A stretch of DNA of 64,000 bases from Toxotes chatareus (taxonomy: Eukaryota > Chordata > Actinopteri > Toxotidae). Made by a program: the position numbers and the translations under genes. Where the stretch lies: the NCBI GenBank assembly GCA_016801885.1, contig CM028883.1, forward strand, positions 25,462,643-25,526,642, given 5' to 3'. Under the pieces are notes generated by a model, which worked only from the letters and a program-made list of their open reading frames with translations, did no database searches and had not been told where the DNA came from. This document shows positions 11,485 to 26,000 of the stretch, one piece after another; within the stretch, counting starts at the first letter, position 1; the number at the start of each line of letters is the position of its first letter.

Positions 11485-14400
11485 CTGCTTCACTGTAAGT
11501 CTGAGCACTTTTTATCTTAACTGTTTTTACCCTGTTTTTATCACCTATTCCACTGCTGCACAAGGAACATTTAGTGTGCGTTACACCCTCCAACATTCCC
11601 ACCCGGAAAGTGTGTGTGCTTTACTGCCTCAGCCTATTAATACATCCCAACAGATAGCCTTTCAAATGGAAAGTAGGCAGGGTGAATCACTCCCAGGTCA
11701 CCGTATAAATAAACACTACAGTCTGACTGATACAAGGTTTTAGAGCATGTGATCAACACTGGTCTTTCTGGGCTGAAGCTTATTGGGTGACAGATTAAAG
11801 GATGAACCAACTTAAAGTGTCTTAATAAAATACTGTCCCACCACGAGCTTCCAGGACAGATTCAGTGCTCCTTTGTACAGATTGTTCTGCCTTTATTCTG
11901 AAAGATATTCTCCCCTTTGATGCAGGTGGTGGAGGGCACTGTCAAACATGTTGTTCCATTGGTGTTCACTTACATTTGGCGAGTGTGGAGACCATAGCAC
12001 ACGATTCACATCATTTTCATAGTCCTCACATCATTTAATGAGCCCTCCTGGCCTCTGGTTGTTATGTTCTTCCTCTCAATTTTTTCAGGTTTCCCTTTTG
12101 TTGCCCATTTGTAGATGTTCAGTATCAACTGTTTGCACCGGTTCTGTATCTGTGATGAGATGGAAAAACCCCTGAAACTCCAACGGCAGAAAAAAAAAGA
12201 AAAAGTACTTAAGTTAAAAAAGAAAAAAGAAAATTAAACTTTTCATTTATGTGCTCAGATAAGAGCCAGCATATCTGAACAATATTCATTAGCTATTACC
12301 TGATTTTTTTTCTCAAAAGAAAGTCCACATGTGTTTTATGTGACTAGATGATAAAAGCTTTGTTCAGGAAACTGCTCAGCCAGTACAGTGGTGACACTGG
12401 TCTGCACTGGGTGGCCTCTTCACATCCGGCTATTGAAGCGGCGTCCCACACATGTAGGGGTGTAAACCCTGATTATGTGTCTCAGCTTCAAAGGGTTATC
12501 AAGACAACTAAATATATGTGATGAGGTCCCACCTTGCAACTGTAACATGAGAACAAGCAGATCTCCACTAACATTATTCTGCTGATGCCTTCAACATGCC
12601 AGCAGGTTCACTATACCACATCAACAAACAGCTGCAGCCCCAGGTTATTTTATACAGTAGGTTGACTCGACTACGGTTCAGGTAAGGTTTATATCTGCTA
12701 ATGGTGGTAGTGGAAAATAGCTAAGAGTGTTGAAAAGTAACAGGTGCATTTAATTAAGATCTGTACATTAGTCTGAGACTCTTTTTGGATCTCCAGGATC
12801 TTGCCCAAAATAAGTCACAAGAAAAAGGTGAAGGAAAGCAAAGGATGGGGCAGACAAGAGGCTGGAGGAGAGAAAAGGTGAGGGGTTAGCTCACCTAACT
12901 CGAAATTTTCCTGTGCTCGTTCCAGGGTCCTGGTGCTATGAACGCTGACTCACTGACATGGCTGAGTTACTGGGACACTGCGAGTGTAAGTTTGCTAATA
13001 TTGCATTAGCTATATCACCCAGTGTTGTTAGTGCCACGCTGAATAAAAGTTTGGTGAAACCTGCAATAAAAGTTGAAAAAAAAGTTTGAAATAAAAGTTT
13101 CAAAGTGTTCAGTAATGTATGTTAACTCCAGAGTTCTCCAAAAAACTGAACAGGTGTTGTAGGTTATCCATCTTTACAGAGCTGCAAGATATTAGTTGCA
13201 AGATTCCTTGAAGAACTGTGGCAGCATCACAAAACTATCAAGACAGCCTTCAAAAGCCACATCAGCAAAACTTGAACAAAGGCACATCAGAGCTCAGGCA
13301 ATGAATTGAAAGCAACACATTACAGACAGTGATCTTGACTCTGAGCGTTCAGAACAGCCAGCTTTGATCTTAAATGGAGATGTGAAGACAGTGGAACTCG
13401 GTTCTTACTGGTGCACAGTGATGTGGCTCAGAGCAGCAACTTCATCATTTTTCCAGTGCTGTGGAGAAATCCACAAAGTTTTACTTCAAAGAGCTTCAGA
13501 CTGACAGTTTACCAAAAAAAAAAAAAAAACCAACCTAAAAACTCCACAAGTCACAGCATCATAGCAGCATGCTCACCAATAGGTAGGTAGTGTGGTAGGT
13601 AGTCACTGGTTTAATGGAGTATGTATTTCGCATGTGTGCTCACAGCCTGATTCTTCCATGGTGCAGCACAGAGCTCCTGATACTAGTTGTGTTTTCCATT
13701 TGCTGGTTCTGTCACCCTCTCTGATGTTGGTCCAAGAAGACCCTGTAACAAATAAGAGAGGAAGAGAGTGGGGTGTGCATACATAAAATGTAAAATGTGT
13801 CACTTTTTAAATCTTATTTTACAAGATTTGAAAATGGTCACATTTCTCTTTTCAAGACTTTAAGAAGCATTGATGTAATGTTTTTGTCAAGTATATTGAA
13901 TATTCTTTCTTATGGTTTGTTAGGTGTGAAAGAAATGTTCAGCTAAATTAGTTAGAAATACAACCTGGTTTACACATTACATAAGGTGCTATAAAACCAT
14001 TTGGAACACACTATGATAATATCTCATCTGGACTCAAACTGAAAACAAAAACCTCTCTTGTGTTGTTACTGACTGTTTGATTTTGTGTGAATTCTGTGGT
14101 CCTAAACTCATACTGCCTAAACACATTCAATTCAGAAACTAAAAAACATATTTTTCAGGATTTTATAACTAATTTCCATTCAGGACTGTGTAAAAACCTG
14201 ATTAAAACAAGAAATATGTTAAAATGATTATCATGAATGAGCAGAATGGAGAAGGCTAAATGTTTGTACATATTTTGCAGTATGGAGCCAGCATATCGCT
14301 TTTAGTAATAACTTTGCTAGTTGTTTTTTTTTTTTTTTTTTTACTTTAATCTACTAAGTGTGAATCTGGCAAAAGAAACACAAGTAAATATCCATTTAGC

Positions 14401-15040
14401 CTGTAAAGAATTTATATTATCAGTCACTTTATTAATCATTTTACCCGTATTGTAGCCTTGCCAAGCCTGGACCTTACTTATATTAAAATTTTATTTTCAC
14501 ACTTGAATTAATGAAAATCTTCAGGCATGGATGTAAGTCAGATGTAAGAAGGTGACAGATAATTGGCTTGTTATGATTGTGGATGGATCTCTCTATAGGC
14601 CTATGATCCAACATGGAAGCAACAAACAATTCTGTTTAACTTTTAGCTTTTGTTGCACCTAATTATTAATTTTCAGTCAATAAGAGCAGATGTTCACCAT
14701 TAGCTCTCAGCTAACAGTTCACTACAGTCACAAAGAGATGAAAAATGACTACACACATGTATAATGACCACTAATGGATTCAAAGACTAACAGACTCAGA
14801 GAGATGTAAAATGAAATGAAAATGAGAATAACTGACAAAATTACCAGAAAGAGTCTCTTTCAGTCTGAGGTCTTGCTCCAGTCTAGGAGGGATGGAGGAT
14901 TCATTGTCCGGGGTTAGGGTTAGTATCACAGAATATATGTATGGCTCTAAGCCATGGACAATATAATACAACACAATACAATACAATACAATACTTCATT
15001 ATTAATATGAAAAACGTTTACTAATTCATATTTTTCTCCA
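11485..15040. other. intergenic DNA, nothing gene-like
   Basis: AT-rich sequence with poly-A/T runs (for example 13514-13529 and 14324-14342) and an (ACAAT)n-like run at about 14967-14994. Open frames are short, in low-complexity context and without recognisable domains. Confidence 0.65.
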
Positions 15041-15099
15041 TTGTGTTTTGGATTGTATATTGTTATTTTTATATTTTCTTTTACTGCCGTTTCTACCTT

Positions 15100-15172
15100 T
15101 TTCTATATGCTGCTGTAACTACTAAATTTCCCCGTTGTGGGATGAATAAAGTCTATCTTATCTTATCTTGGT
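15100..15172 (+). mobile_element. non-LTR retrotransposon 3' tail
   Basis: TACTAAATTTCCCCGTTGTG then GGATGAATAAAGTC leads into a (TATCT)n-like run (TATCTTATCTTATCTT). This is the usual 3' end of abundant teleost non-LTR retroposons (AATTTCCCC...GGGAT.AATAAAGT plus short tandem repeat). Only the tail is recognisable and the upstream boundary is unknown. Confidence 0.65.
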
Positions 15173-17099
15173 CATTTGCTCATTACACCAAACAAATCAT
15201 GGAACTATTAATAATGTACAGTTCATTGTTGCTAAAATCCAGGGCTTTAAATATGAGTGTGAACAGATTTTACAAATATGACCACCTTTAAAACCGGGCC
15301 CCAATCTGGGCCCTTGATTCAAAGGTTTCTAAACTGGCCCCTGAATATCAGGAGCCCTCAGGTTGATAGTGCTCTCAAATTTTCTCTGTGGCAACCTCAG
15401 GTTGGTCAATAGGGGGCAGCAGACTGTACCAATCCAACAGCCATAGTATGCTGTTAAAAGAATGTTCACTTGCTCAATACACTTGCGTAAGCAGTCTGAG
15501 CGTCAGCACATCAAATGCACACCTACATTTTCCATTCCAGCATGTGAGCACAAACACATTCCCGTTCTTTTCACAGGAGCTTCCTCACTACAGAGCCACA
15601 CCACTGATTCCATTTAACTGCTGGGGTTAATCACATTCCCACCGTAATAATGTGTCAGTCCAAACTATTAGTGGATGGTTATCATGCAGACTCTGTGTGA
15701 AATCATGACTCAGCTTTTCCATGGACAGATGCTATGTGTTTCTTCCAAAGCAGAGAAATCTCTCCGTGACAACAACGCCAGGTCTTCTCTGGGGTTCAAC
15801 GATGCCCCTGATTGGCTGATTATACACTACTCATCCCATTCTCCGGTAATCACAGAGATATAAAAGTCTTTTATCACACTGTACCCATCAGTGAAGCCTG
15901 TGGATGCCCAAAACAAACAAAGAAATCAAACAGTTTCTGTTTGGGCAAGATCCTCCTTCTGTTTACCACGCTGCAGACCTCGCAATTGTCAGCACACTCG
16001 CAATTAGTCATACTCATCTGACTCTTCCCAGGTTTAATGTGCTTTGGAACATTCCTTGATGTGACAAGCAGCACCTCATTTTGATTAATTCTTCTTCATA
16101 ACTGCAATCATGATGAAATGCCATTTCAAGTGATGGAGTGATAGAGTATTTTTCTTGGATGGGCCTGTTATGGAAAATTCCTCCTCATTTTCAATCATAA
16201 TTGCTCCCACTGCTCTTCTTAATTACACAGTGTACGTGGAAAGGTCCACAGATTGAAAAAAAATAAAACATTATAAAAAAGCCGTCGTGTGCATCTGATG
16301 GAACAGATATGCAGTTATTTTAATCAATCCATTTCCCCTTTGGTCAGAACACCCAGTACAACACATCAGTATGGGGACTGCGTCCTTACGAGACCAACCT
16401 GAAAAATTATTTTCAACAGGTCTGTCAGAGTTAATGAGACTGTTGCAGGCACAGGAGGCCTTACCCTCCCTAAGAAGTATAAAAGATGCTGCACAGTTTC
16501 ATCTCCTCAGTCTAATTGCACTTCACCTCACGTATCCTGATCTGCAGTACTGCAGTCTGAGCATGCAACTCAACTTTGGAGGACAGCTAGCTCCCTGTTA
16601 CTGTGTTGTGTGCGTTCAGTTTGCAAACTAGCTGTATTCCCTTACCACCATTTAGTCCAGCTAACAATTTTGTCTGTTTAGCTAACTAACTGGCTACATT
16701 TCTCCATGATAGTTTAGCTTAGCCAACACATACATATGAGGCTTGCCTAGTGTGCCTGTCTTTCCTGACTTTATTATGGAGCTCATCCAGTCCTTGACAT
16801 CCCCCAAGGCCCTGTTCTCCCTGCCATTCACACAGTTTTTGGACCCTGAGGATATGGAGATATGGCTCTTCATACATTTGTTAAATTTTACTGCCTAGAC
16901 GTGACCGCCCAGGACATCAGTCGTGTAGTTCTTTCAGCAGGGAAGTGATACAGAGGCTATCACTGTCTCTGCTGTTTCAGGGCCCTGTCATCATAGTCTC
17001 TTCATGGGCATCTCTGGGCATGAGGCTATTTCCCTGCTCTGATGTATTGTACAGCATGTACTGACTGAAAGGCAACTAGGGGTCATGCACATTACCAAT
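15173..17099. other. intergenic DNA, possible regulatory stretch
   Basis: No gene recognised. The stretch 15600-16240 is low in simple repeats and contains an AP-1/MAF-like ATGACTCAGC at about 15703 and several AATTA-type homeodomain cores, so it could be conserved non-coding DNA. At 16770-16900 a short frame beginning MELIQSLTSPKALFSLP is open on the + strand but has no recognised similarity. Confidence 0.4.
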
Positions 17100-17300
17100 G
17101 TTCCCTTAGAGGGAAACAAGGTATAATATAGCCCCTAACCGCCTAAGGCCTCAGTGAAGTGCAGTCTAGCTTGTGGGAATGACCACAAGCTAGACAAGCA
17201 GTCTCAGGTTGGTCCTGTGAGGACCCAGTCCTCACACTGATGTGTTTTACCTCATTTACCTCCCACAGGGGACACTGGTTATGTGGATAACCAGTGAGTG
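17100..17300. repeat. cluster of four short perfect hairpins
   Basis: TTCCCT/AGGGAA (17101-17115, loop 3), GTCTAGCTTGTGG/CCACAAGCTAGAC (17164-17195, 13-bp arms, loop GAATGA), GGTCCT/AGGACC (about 17211-17225, loop 3) and CACTGGTTAT/ATAACCAGTG (17273-17296, 10-bp arms, loop GTGG) occur within 200 bp. The first hairpin resembles the GTTCCCT..AGGGAAC motif of a common teleost dispersed repeat. Hairpin-forming MITE debris is the simplest reading; a structured RNA is the alternative. Confidence 0.7.
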
Positions 17301-17471
17301 AGGTAGTTTTTTTTTCTCTGTTTTCCCTGCATTGTGCGGTCCAGTGAAGAATCTAATGTTTTAATGTTTTTTTTAATTAAATAGATCAATAGCTTCTCTT
17401 TGTGAAGGTTTTGTGAAACTATATAAATGAAATCGGCATTTTTTATAATTTCATAGTAAGTAGGGGGTGAA

Positions 17472-17528
17472 GTAAAATGCTTTGAGTTGTCAATAAGACT
17501 AGAAAAGCGCTATGTCAATGCAGTCCAT
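17472..17528 (+). mobile_element. retroposon 3' tail (CTTTGAG...AGAAAAGCGCTAT type)
   Basis: ATGCTTTGAGTTGTCAATAA followed by GACTAGAAAAGCGCTAT and GCAGTCCATTT matches a tail motif I recognise from many teleost dispersed repeats. The element family and the 5' boundary cannot be set from sequence alone. Confidence 0.5.
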
Positions 17529-17949
17529 TTCAGCATCCAGCTCTATGGACCGACTCTACATTGGTATTGATGTTTTTCAGAACCTTCCACTTTGCAGCAC
17601 TGATGTTTCTGGTTGGCTTTAGAGCCTTAAGAGTATGGTACACACTGGGGCCTGGGAGACTGGAGCATTCCCAGTAAAAACACACCACTGGTCTAGCAAT
17701 GCCTGTTTCAAAAGCTTGAAATCATAGATGAAATTGAGGAAACAGAGGAGCGATAACAATCAGCAACATTTGCAAAATCTCGCTGACAAATTATGGTCAT
17801 TATGTGCAAGGAACAAATCAAATATTACTGACTGCACCTTTAACTTTGAAACATTGTGAAGACTTTGTGCTATATGCTGAAAAGAGCTGAACATGTAAAT
17901 CCCTGTCTGTCAACTGTTTTGGTAACCAAGAGGAATGAGTGCCAATACA

Positions 17950-20900
17950 TTATGTACATGGATATATGACCAGAGTGAATTGAAAGATGCACTATGATCT
18001 ATACGTGAATTTGATCATATACTTAGATACTATATTATAAAGCTAATACTGAATTACGTACAATGTGAGTCTGAGAATGAATAAATCACTATCAGTTTGA
18101 CAATGAATTCTAATGCTATTAACATATATTATTCTATTATTGATTATATAGAATATGGAATTAATTATATGAATACATAGTGGTAGCATTGATGATGCTT
18201 CATAGCATACACATTGAATCATGATGTCACTTAGAATTATAATTTGATTATTGACTGCATGAAGAATGCATGTTTGAATCTGATACATTCAGAAATAAGG
18301 TCAATATTAACTAGATAGTCACATAAGATTATAAAACTAATTGAATTGAAAAAGTGACATGCACATTCTGAATTTAATCTGAAATGTGAGTGCTATCTAA
18401 GTGGAATGATCGAATGCAGAACTATTCTAAACTTGACTACACTTTCATACAATATGCAATTATAAACTGCAATCAATGGAATAAATGTACTGAACTAGAA
18501 AGTTATAATGAGTCTATGCAGTCTGAATAAAATATAGCTTAAAACAAGCATACATGAATTTTACATTAGTGAAGTTCATGGACATAAATGTGAGTTATCT
18601 TACTAATAAGCATAACCATGAACTACTCGACAGTAGCATTCATGTACATCTGAGACTGATATAGAGACTATTCGTCAAAAATTTAGCATGTCTAACCACT
18701 GATTGAATGAGTCAGTAACTGCTGTCAGTGGGAAAGTCAGATATAGTCATGCAGTGACAGATCAAATAGTTTAGATCAACGTAGACTGATATGAAAGTTT
18801 GATCTAATTCACTGAAACTTCTTTGATGCATGCATCTGTACTTATAATGAGTCAGACATATATGCATATATCAGATGACCAGTAACTTGTTTAGTAGCAT
18901 GACTGTGATTCATTGCATTCATCATAAGGTTCATGGCTCTACAGGTTAGATTGAGTATGGCTGACTTGTGATTACGTGAACAGAATTACACTGATGATCA
19001 ATGATAACTTGAGTCAGTATATTGCTAGATGCATTCACAGTAATTAGCCTTAGCACTTGAAATTGCATTTTATATGAGTAATTACTGATAGTTAGAAAGT
19101 ATGCTCTGTATGTTTCATAACATCTCTTAATTAAGACAGCTTACAGTAGAATAGTCAGTGAAGCATTCGAAGCATACTGTGAATGAGTGTAAATTACAGA
19201 ACATGTAATTAAGTTATTCAGACATTGTGCTGAAGACCTAGTTGGTGACATACTCAATGCATTGACTCGTCAGCAATGTAGAAATTGTCTAATTGCGCGT
19301 GAACAGAATGTAACGCATTGTAGCTTTAATCAATTTAAGCTTGAGATTAGCTTTAATGATTCTATAGATACATGTACGTAAAAGGAGAGCTATAGTTATT
19401 GACAGTTGAGTACTATTCTGAATGCTAAGCAATTGTTACTATTGCTGTATTAATCTCATCATGAAGTGTCAGATGATATCAGTTAGATTCCAGTACTGAT
19501 ACTGAAACATCTCAGCTGTACAATGTCTATTCTTTGATCATAACTCAGTTAACAATTAGACTTCCTATTGCATGATCAGCTTCTAACAGTAAAGTGTACT
19601 TTATCAATGTCAAGTTTATTGAAATAAATGTTGAGATCTATAATTGCATAACTATATATTAAATGACTGTTTACAACTGTAGTAAAATCTACATTAGTCA
19701 CTGTTCACATAACAGTCATCATTTGAATATCAAGTTCAATGCTACATTATTTCTGTAATCTTATGACTATGAAAGAATCACCTTGATCTCTGTGACTTAT
19801 GTTATGTACTTGATAACTCAGAGTGCACATGTCGTAGTTTAAAAGGTGTAATAAAGTTCACTTGTGGGTAGTTCAATTAAGGAATTATTTAGACTATGAA
19901 TCTGCCTTGATACTAGTTAGATGTAACAAACATTTAGAGTGATCAGATGATACATGCATGATACTTATATGTTCTGATACTGTTCAATTATACACTGCAA
20001 TGTAAATCTAAATGCAATTTTAGTCTTATTATAACTCATTATGATTTAGTACATGTCTGCTAACATTTGCTATTGCCTTACTCTTCAAATTGACTTGCAT
20101 TAACGCTTTATATAACTGGTCTTACTGATGCTAATTGAGCTTGACTTGGATAATGATTTAGTAATTAAGACAATACAGAATAATGATAGGCTGTGTAAAG
20201 ATGAACTAGTAATTCTATACAACAGGAGTCAATCCAGTTATAAAGACTTGTCGCTATATTAACTAAATTACTTAACTACAGTATGCTATTCTATTTCACT
20301 ATGTAGTGAATAAATAAAGTGCATACTTACAAATCTACTGCATTAGTCTTAAGCATGCCTGATGTCAGTCGACAACGATTACAAAGTCATAAGTACGATG
20401 ATAAGTCAATCGTTTACATTATCTTTTCGCAGATCGCATGACATGGCCATCACAACGCATGATGTCGTTGGTGCTTCAGTGGTCATGTAACTTGGTTCAA
20501 AACATCTATATGCATTCAAGACAACTAGTTTCAACAGTCTATAGCTTATTACATTCTGCAATGAGTTTCATGCTATCTTCCAGTGCACTCATTTATCAAT
20601 CATAATTCTTCAACCACTAAGTCTTGCACTTACAACATTAATATTTTAGTTCACTGAACTCATTAGTATGTACAGTAGTAGCATTATGGCTATTTCTTAT
20701 TATTGTAGATTATGTCAGTTCCTTATTCATCTAACATGACAAGGCTTTCCATTACAGATTGATATTCCTTCATGTCACATGTGAACTTTCAGATCTACAG
20801 ATTAGAGTCTTGAAGTCAACTTAATTCATGTAATTACAAATATTATAAGTATCACATCTTGACATTATTAGATCTGACGTAATCAGCAGTTGTAAGTCTA

Positions 20901-23000
20901 ATGCAGAATTAGCATCTATGTCTAGACGTAATTGTCAAATTTCAAGTGTTATCCTATTACATAATCAGACTGAATCAAAGTGACTATTGAGCATTAGATC
21001 TATACGATCTATACTTCTCATTCACTTTCTGCAATAATGACTCAGCATCTGATAGCTAAATAAGACTTCTAGTGTCTAACAGTCTATTAATTAGGAATCA
21101 TATTCACATTCATTCAAGTACAGTATCAAATCAAGTAATGCGAATTATTACTTTTATATTGCAATATTGACTGAACTGATCTTATTTACTCACAGTCTTT
21201 TCAGATACTACTTACCATACATCAACAATACTTCAGTGCATAGGTAATAGTTGAGCAGTGAGGTCATCAAGTCAGATAGTGCTAAGTCATCTCCTTAATG
21301 TATTCACCATCTACAAGATTAGTTGCACAAAACTGTATGAGACTCGTACTGATCAGAATCGAGTCATATTAAATCCTAGTGCATATCCTCTAATGTCTAA
21401 CATTATGATACCATCTTACATTAAGTTAGATCTAATGTTTTCTACAGTCATTGACCTTTATAAATTGATTTAAGACATAAGCTTTAACTTACGTACGTCA
21501 TTATCAAGTACAATCTCCAATGTTCAGCCTACTGATAGTCATTGAAGCTTATTCTGTTAAACATTCGACCTTTAATCATCATGTCATCATGCTAAATATA
21601 CAGTTGATCAGATCTACTCAACCTATAGCTTTAACATTGCTACTAGTGTTAATGTTAATGTAATTTATGTAGAGGTAAATAAACTGATATTTATTTCTAT
21701 TGTGACTAATCAATACTTGTGTGGTGTACCTCAATTTTTTAATGTTAAGTATAGTCTGAATAGATTGTAAAACTGTTCATGATGATTATTGGAAAATTTA
21801 CTTATCTAAATGCTACAATCTTAATTAGTATTGTCATTATATTTAGTCTAATGTTTTATATGACGATAGATATAGATCTATCAGTGGATTCAATGATCTC
21901 CAGTAGCTCAGGTTACATAGCAAATCGTTATTGAATTAATGTTATCAGCTTGCCTGATAGCTTGATCTAAACACAAGCTGATATCTAATTTTTTTAATAC
22001 TGCTGAAGTACTGAACATGGTATCTATGCATATCTAAGAGTTCATAGATGTTAACTTATGCAACATGTAACTAACTATCTTACATAAAATTTAGTATCTA
22101 TTGAATTTGCAATTAGATTGAATACTAGCTAGATCTTAAAGCACTAGTGATTCATGCGTCTCAGAGTACCACATTTCTTGCCTTCATGTACCATTAATTT
22201 AATTCAATATGGTATGACGACGATTAGTTAGACACTGAATTCCCATGTTAATATTATAAGGCATGTAGATAGAGTCTTTATTAGTACCAATTCAAATTCT
22301 ATGTATTAATGTTAAGATTCATATTATTGGAATACTGCAATGCTGTTATAGTTTTTCAATTCATTATGCTTATCATTATTTACAGATTCCTGATAAGCAA
22401 GCAAGTCAACTGCACAAGACCCGTACTGTCACTTAAGTACTGTTATTTATCTCTAGATCTGAAAATATGTCGTCTGAAAGTTTTTATGCTTCAGACTGTG
22501 ATACCGCACTTTTTAAATGTCAATTGTTTTTAGATTATAACCTTATCACTGTACCTGTTCCAATTAATTAAGACGTACCAGCATAATAGACATATGTAGT
22601 ATGCCTTTCAATTAATCCGTAATTGTTACATTAATTGATTAATAACATTTAAGAATTGACCCATCGTAATTTATTACACTTTCAGCTTTATCAAGAACTT
22701 AGAATTTCTTATGGTCTAATTGGGCAATGTTCAAATTAGCACAAAGTTCGAATCCTATTTATTCTGCAAACTTATAACTCGAATCTCATATCTTATTACT
22801 ATTATCTGACTATACATGTTTATGGCACCTGAACAGTATCAATGTAGCATAGTGATCAAACGTTACCAACTTGTCATAGTCCCACAGCTTAAGTTCATTA
22901 CGTATTTAAATAGTTCCTTTGTTCATATTCAGATATTTTTCATTAAGAGCACAATGTAGTTGATTCACTTACTATAGTGAACAGTTAACCAAGCAGCCAA
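17950..23000. other. 5 kb compositionally anomalous, gene-free block
   Basis: Between about 17.95 and 23.0 kb the texture changes sharply. The sequence is AT-rich, with very few homopolymer runs above five, few GG/CC steps and few CpGs, and is dominated by mixed words such as TGAT, AGTC, CATG, TCAG and ATTC. No frame exceeds about 80 codons, and no exon, tandem period or retroposon tail was found. Base skew is uneven: 18661-18720 has 10 G and 10 C, while 20581-20640 has 4 G and 16 C. Ordinary texture with poly-T runs resumes after 23.0 kb. Its origin is unknown. Confidence 0.6.
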
Positions 23001-26000
23001 GCATGTGATCTGATGAGTTCCAGCATGTTCCCTTCAGGCTAGTGTTTTAATGTCAACTAGTTTCCCAGCTATTGCTGCAGCCTTTTTACTATATAGATTC
23101 CTTGCCTGCAAGTAGTCACTGCTTCACCACCTTCTACTAACCTGATGAACCTCAGTGTGTCGTTTCTGGCGTTTGTTTGTTTTTTTTTTTTTTTACAACT
23201 GTGCTGATCATCCCAGTGCTATAATGTTTCTTTTCCCATCACAACATTCCCAGACTTCTGCAATCATGTATTGTATACAGAACAAATCCAGAGTTATTGA
23301 TAATAAACCACACTAATAAACCAGAATTATCCTTCCATTAGTATTCATAGAAACCTCAACTTCTACAAACTGTACAGTTGTATTTTGAACACCACATTCA
23401 GTACATGTGCTCTTTCTTTCTCCCTCTCTATCTGTATCTGTATCTCTATCTTTCTCTCAGCTGGACATTCTTCTATGCTTTCTAGTCAGTTGTTGCCTTG
23501 AGTAACAAATCAGCTCAGGAATGCATGTTGTCTTTTGCAAATGGATTTAGGGCCAATAAATTTCCCAAAGCCAAGTAATGGACAGACCTTCATGATGATG
23601 AAGAGTTGGGCCTCGCCTTGAAAGAAGCAGTGCTTCTGGAGTATTGAATTCTCGTGGACTATTTGTTATTACAAAAGACATTTTTCCTATAGTGTGAAGT
23701 TTCAGGCTGTGCTGATAGCTCTGTCTCCTGGTGAATTAAGGCAGGAAGCCCCTCTGTGATTTACACCTCACTCACTCCCAGCAACAATGCGACAGACAAA
23801 ACCCTCTAAATGAACAGGTACAGTTGGCTAAATGTAGCCTGACGCAGCACTGAGCGGTGGAGTTTTTGGCTGCAGTTGACCTGAGTCCTGCCTTTCAGAT
23901 TAGAAATAGCTCCCATCCACAGCTAATGAACATCCTTTCACAGCATGACAAATTGAGAAGACAAAATGTGTGTCAGGTCATCATAAAGTATCCTCCCACA
24001 GGGCAGTGCAGAGTGCTGCCTGTGGATGTGGGGAATGTGAATTTGCTCTGTTGTGCAGGCAGTCAGACAGACAAAGAGCCGGGCTAAGGCCGTCAGCGAC
24101 TGTGGGACACACTAAGCATCTGGTGACAGATCAGTCGGGATGCATGACCACTTTACACTAGGCTGACTGTGTGTGGGAGTCCTGGATGGATACGAGGAGT
24201 GTTTTTACTGCCTGCTTAGTGCACACCTCAGGAATTCCAGTGCGGTCCTGTCCTCACTAGTAAAACCTGCTTGTGTCCTCTACTCCAAACAGCCATGTGT
24301 TTAATTGTCAAAGGTTGGAGCCTGCAAAGCACAAGTGCTTTCTTTTTCTCCACCTGTCTCATGAACTAGGTGTTCTTCCAGGGGACTGAGTTAATCAGGA
24401 CAAAAAGTAACATGCAATTGCTGGAGTTGTTTATGGGAATCTGGAGGCTTTGCAGACGTAGTTTCATGATTCAGTGCTGATGATTCAGCATGATGATAAT
24501 GAAACGTTGCTCTTAAAGGTCAGAGTTTGTAAAAAGACCTTTTTTTTTTTTTTACAGAAATATTCCAAGTTAAAAGCTGTAAGTCTTGCTGGAAAATGAC
24601 CTGTTTGATCATTTGTGAGGATTATTACAAAACATGAGGCTAAAAAAAAATCACACAATTGCACTTGGTCTCTTTTTTATTCTCATGCCACCCTGTCTGA
24701 GAAAAGATAATGAATCCTGTCATTGTGTGTGGCATGTAGGCTAACTGTCACAACTGTAACCCTAGGCTTTATGGTCTCAGCCAGTTCTGAGCAATTTAAA
24801 CCTGTACAGTGTACAGTTATGTGTAACAATGGTTCCACATGAAAGACTCCTTATGTGAGTGCCAAGAGTGTGAGGTAAAACTCTGTGTACAGAGGTGTGC
24901 ACTGTTTCCATTTGGTATTTGGTGTCTTTGTAAATTGTTGGTCAGATAATACAGGGATAGGAATTTTTGCATGTAAGTGAATAAGTCTTCAAAGAACATA
25001 AAACAAGTTGCACTTGTTCTTACATGGATCTGCAAAATTCCTGGCATTAATAATTCTAGATGTCAAATGTGCACCAATGAAAGGACTTTGCAGAGAACTT
25101 TAAAACTGATATGATCTAGGCCTGAGATTTATACCTGTTGGCCGGACAGCTGCAGCTGTGCAGCAGAATGGAGGAATCTTTGAAATGTATATATGTGCAC
25201 TGGTTTCAACTTTGCCTCCTCCTAAATACTCAAGAATAGAAAGAATAGCATTTGCCAGTCTTTCCAGCAGCCCAGAGCGCACACAAGAAACATTCATTCA
25301 CAAATAATAATAATAATAATACAGTAGAAGTAACTATAAAATGGCTGGTCAGGATGTCTGTGACTCATCATTGTCTTATTTTAGTTGTGATAATAGTTAT
25401 GGTAATCTGTAAATGGTTATGATAACATTGTTTGCACCAGAGTAACCAGAATTATCCTTTAATGCGTTTAATGAGTTCTTCACATTTTAAACCTTATTCA
25501 TAGAGAATTATGTCAAAAGTCATGTTTGAATAAATATGGAGTAATATGCACTTTATTAGAATTAATTAAAATGCAGTAACCTGCATTCACAAATTTAAGG
25601 TAAAAATACCAGTACAACAACGTGTAATGCTCATTTACAAGTAAAAGTCCTGCATTTAAAATCTTATTTAAGTAAAGGTACAAAGGTTGTATCAGTAACT
25701 TACAGTGTCAAAAGTGAAAATATTTCTTCAGCAGTAAAACATCCTGTCAAATCTTATTTAAAAAGCCCAATATCATAAATCACAAATTTGCCTCAAGGGG
25801 CTTTTGCAGTCTGTACAGCATACGACACTCTCTGACCCCTGAATCAGATAACAGGAGTGCCTAGGCACAGTAACAAGTACTGGCCATTTTGTGGGTTTTC
25901 ACTGTGTTTAAGTTGTATTTTTGGATGAACCTGAATGTTGCACAGGCAGTGAACTGGCACAAGTATCTGCCAGATACCTCCACGCTATAAAAAGGCAGAA

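Noticed and set aside
16770..16900. Short + strand frame starting MELIQSLTSPK
   Set aside because: Fewer than 40 codons, with no splice context and no recognised similarity.
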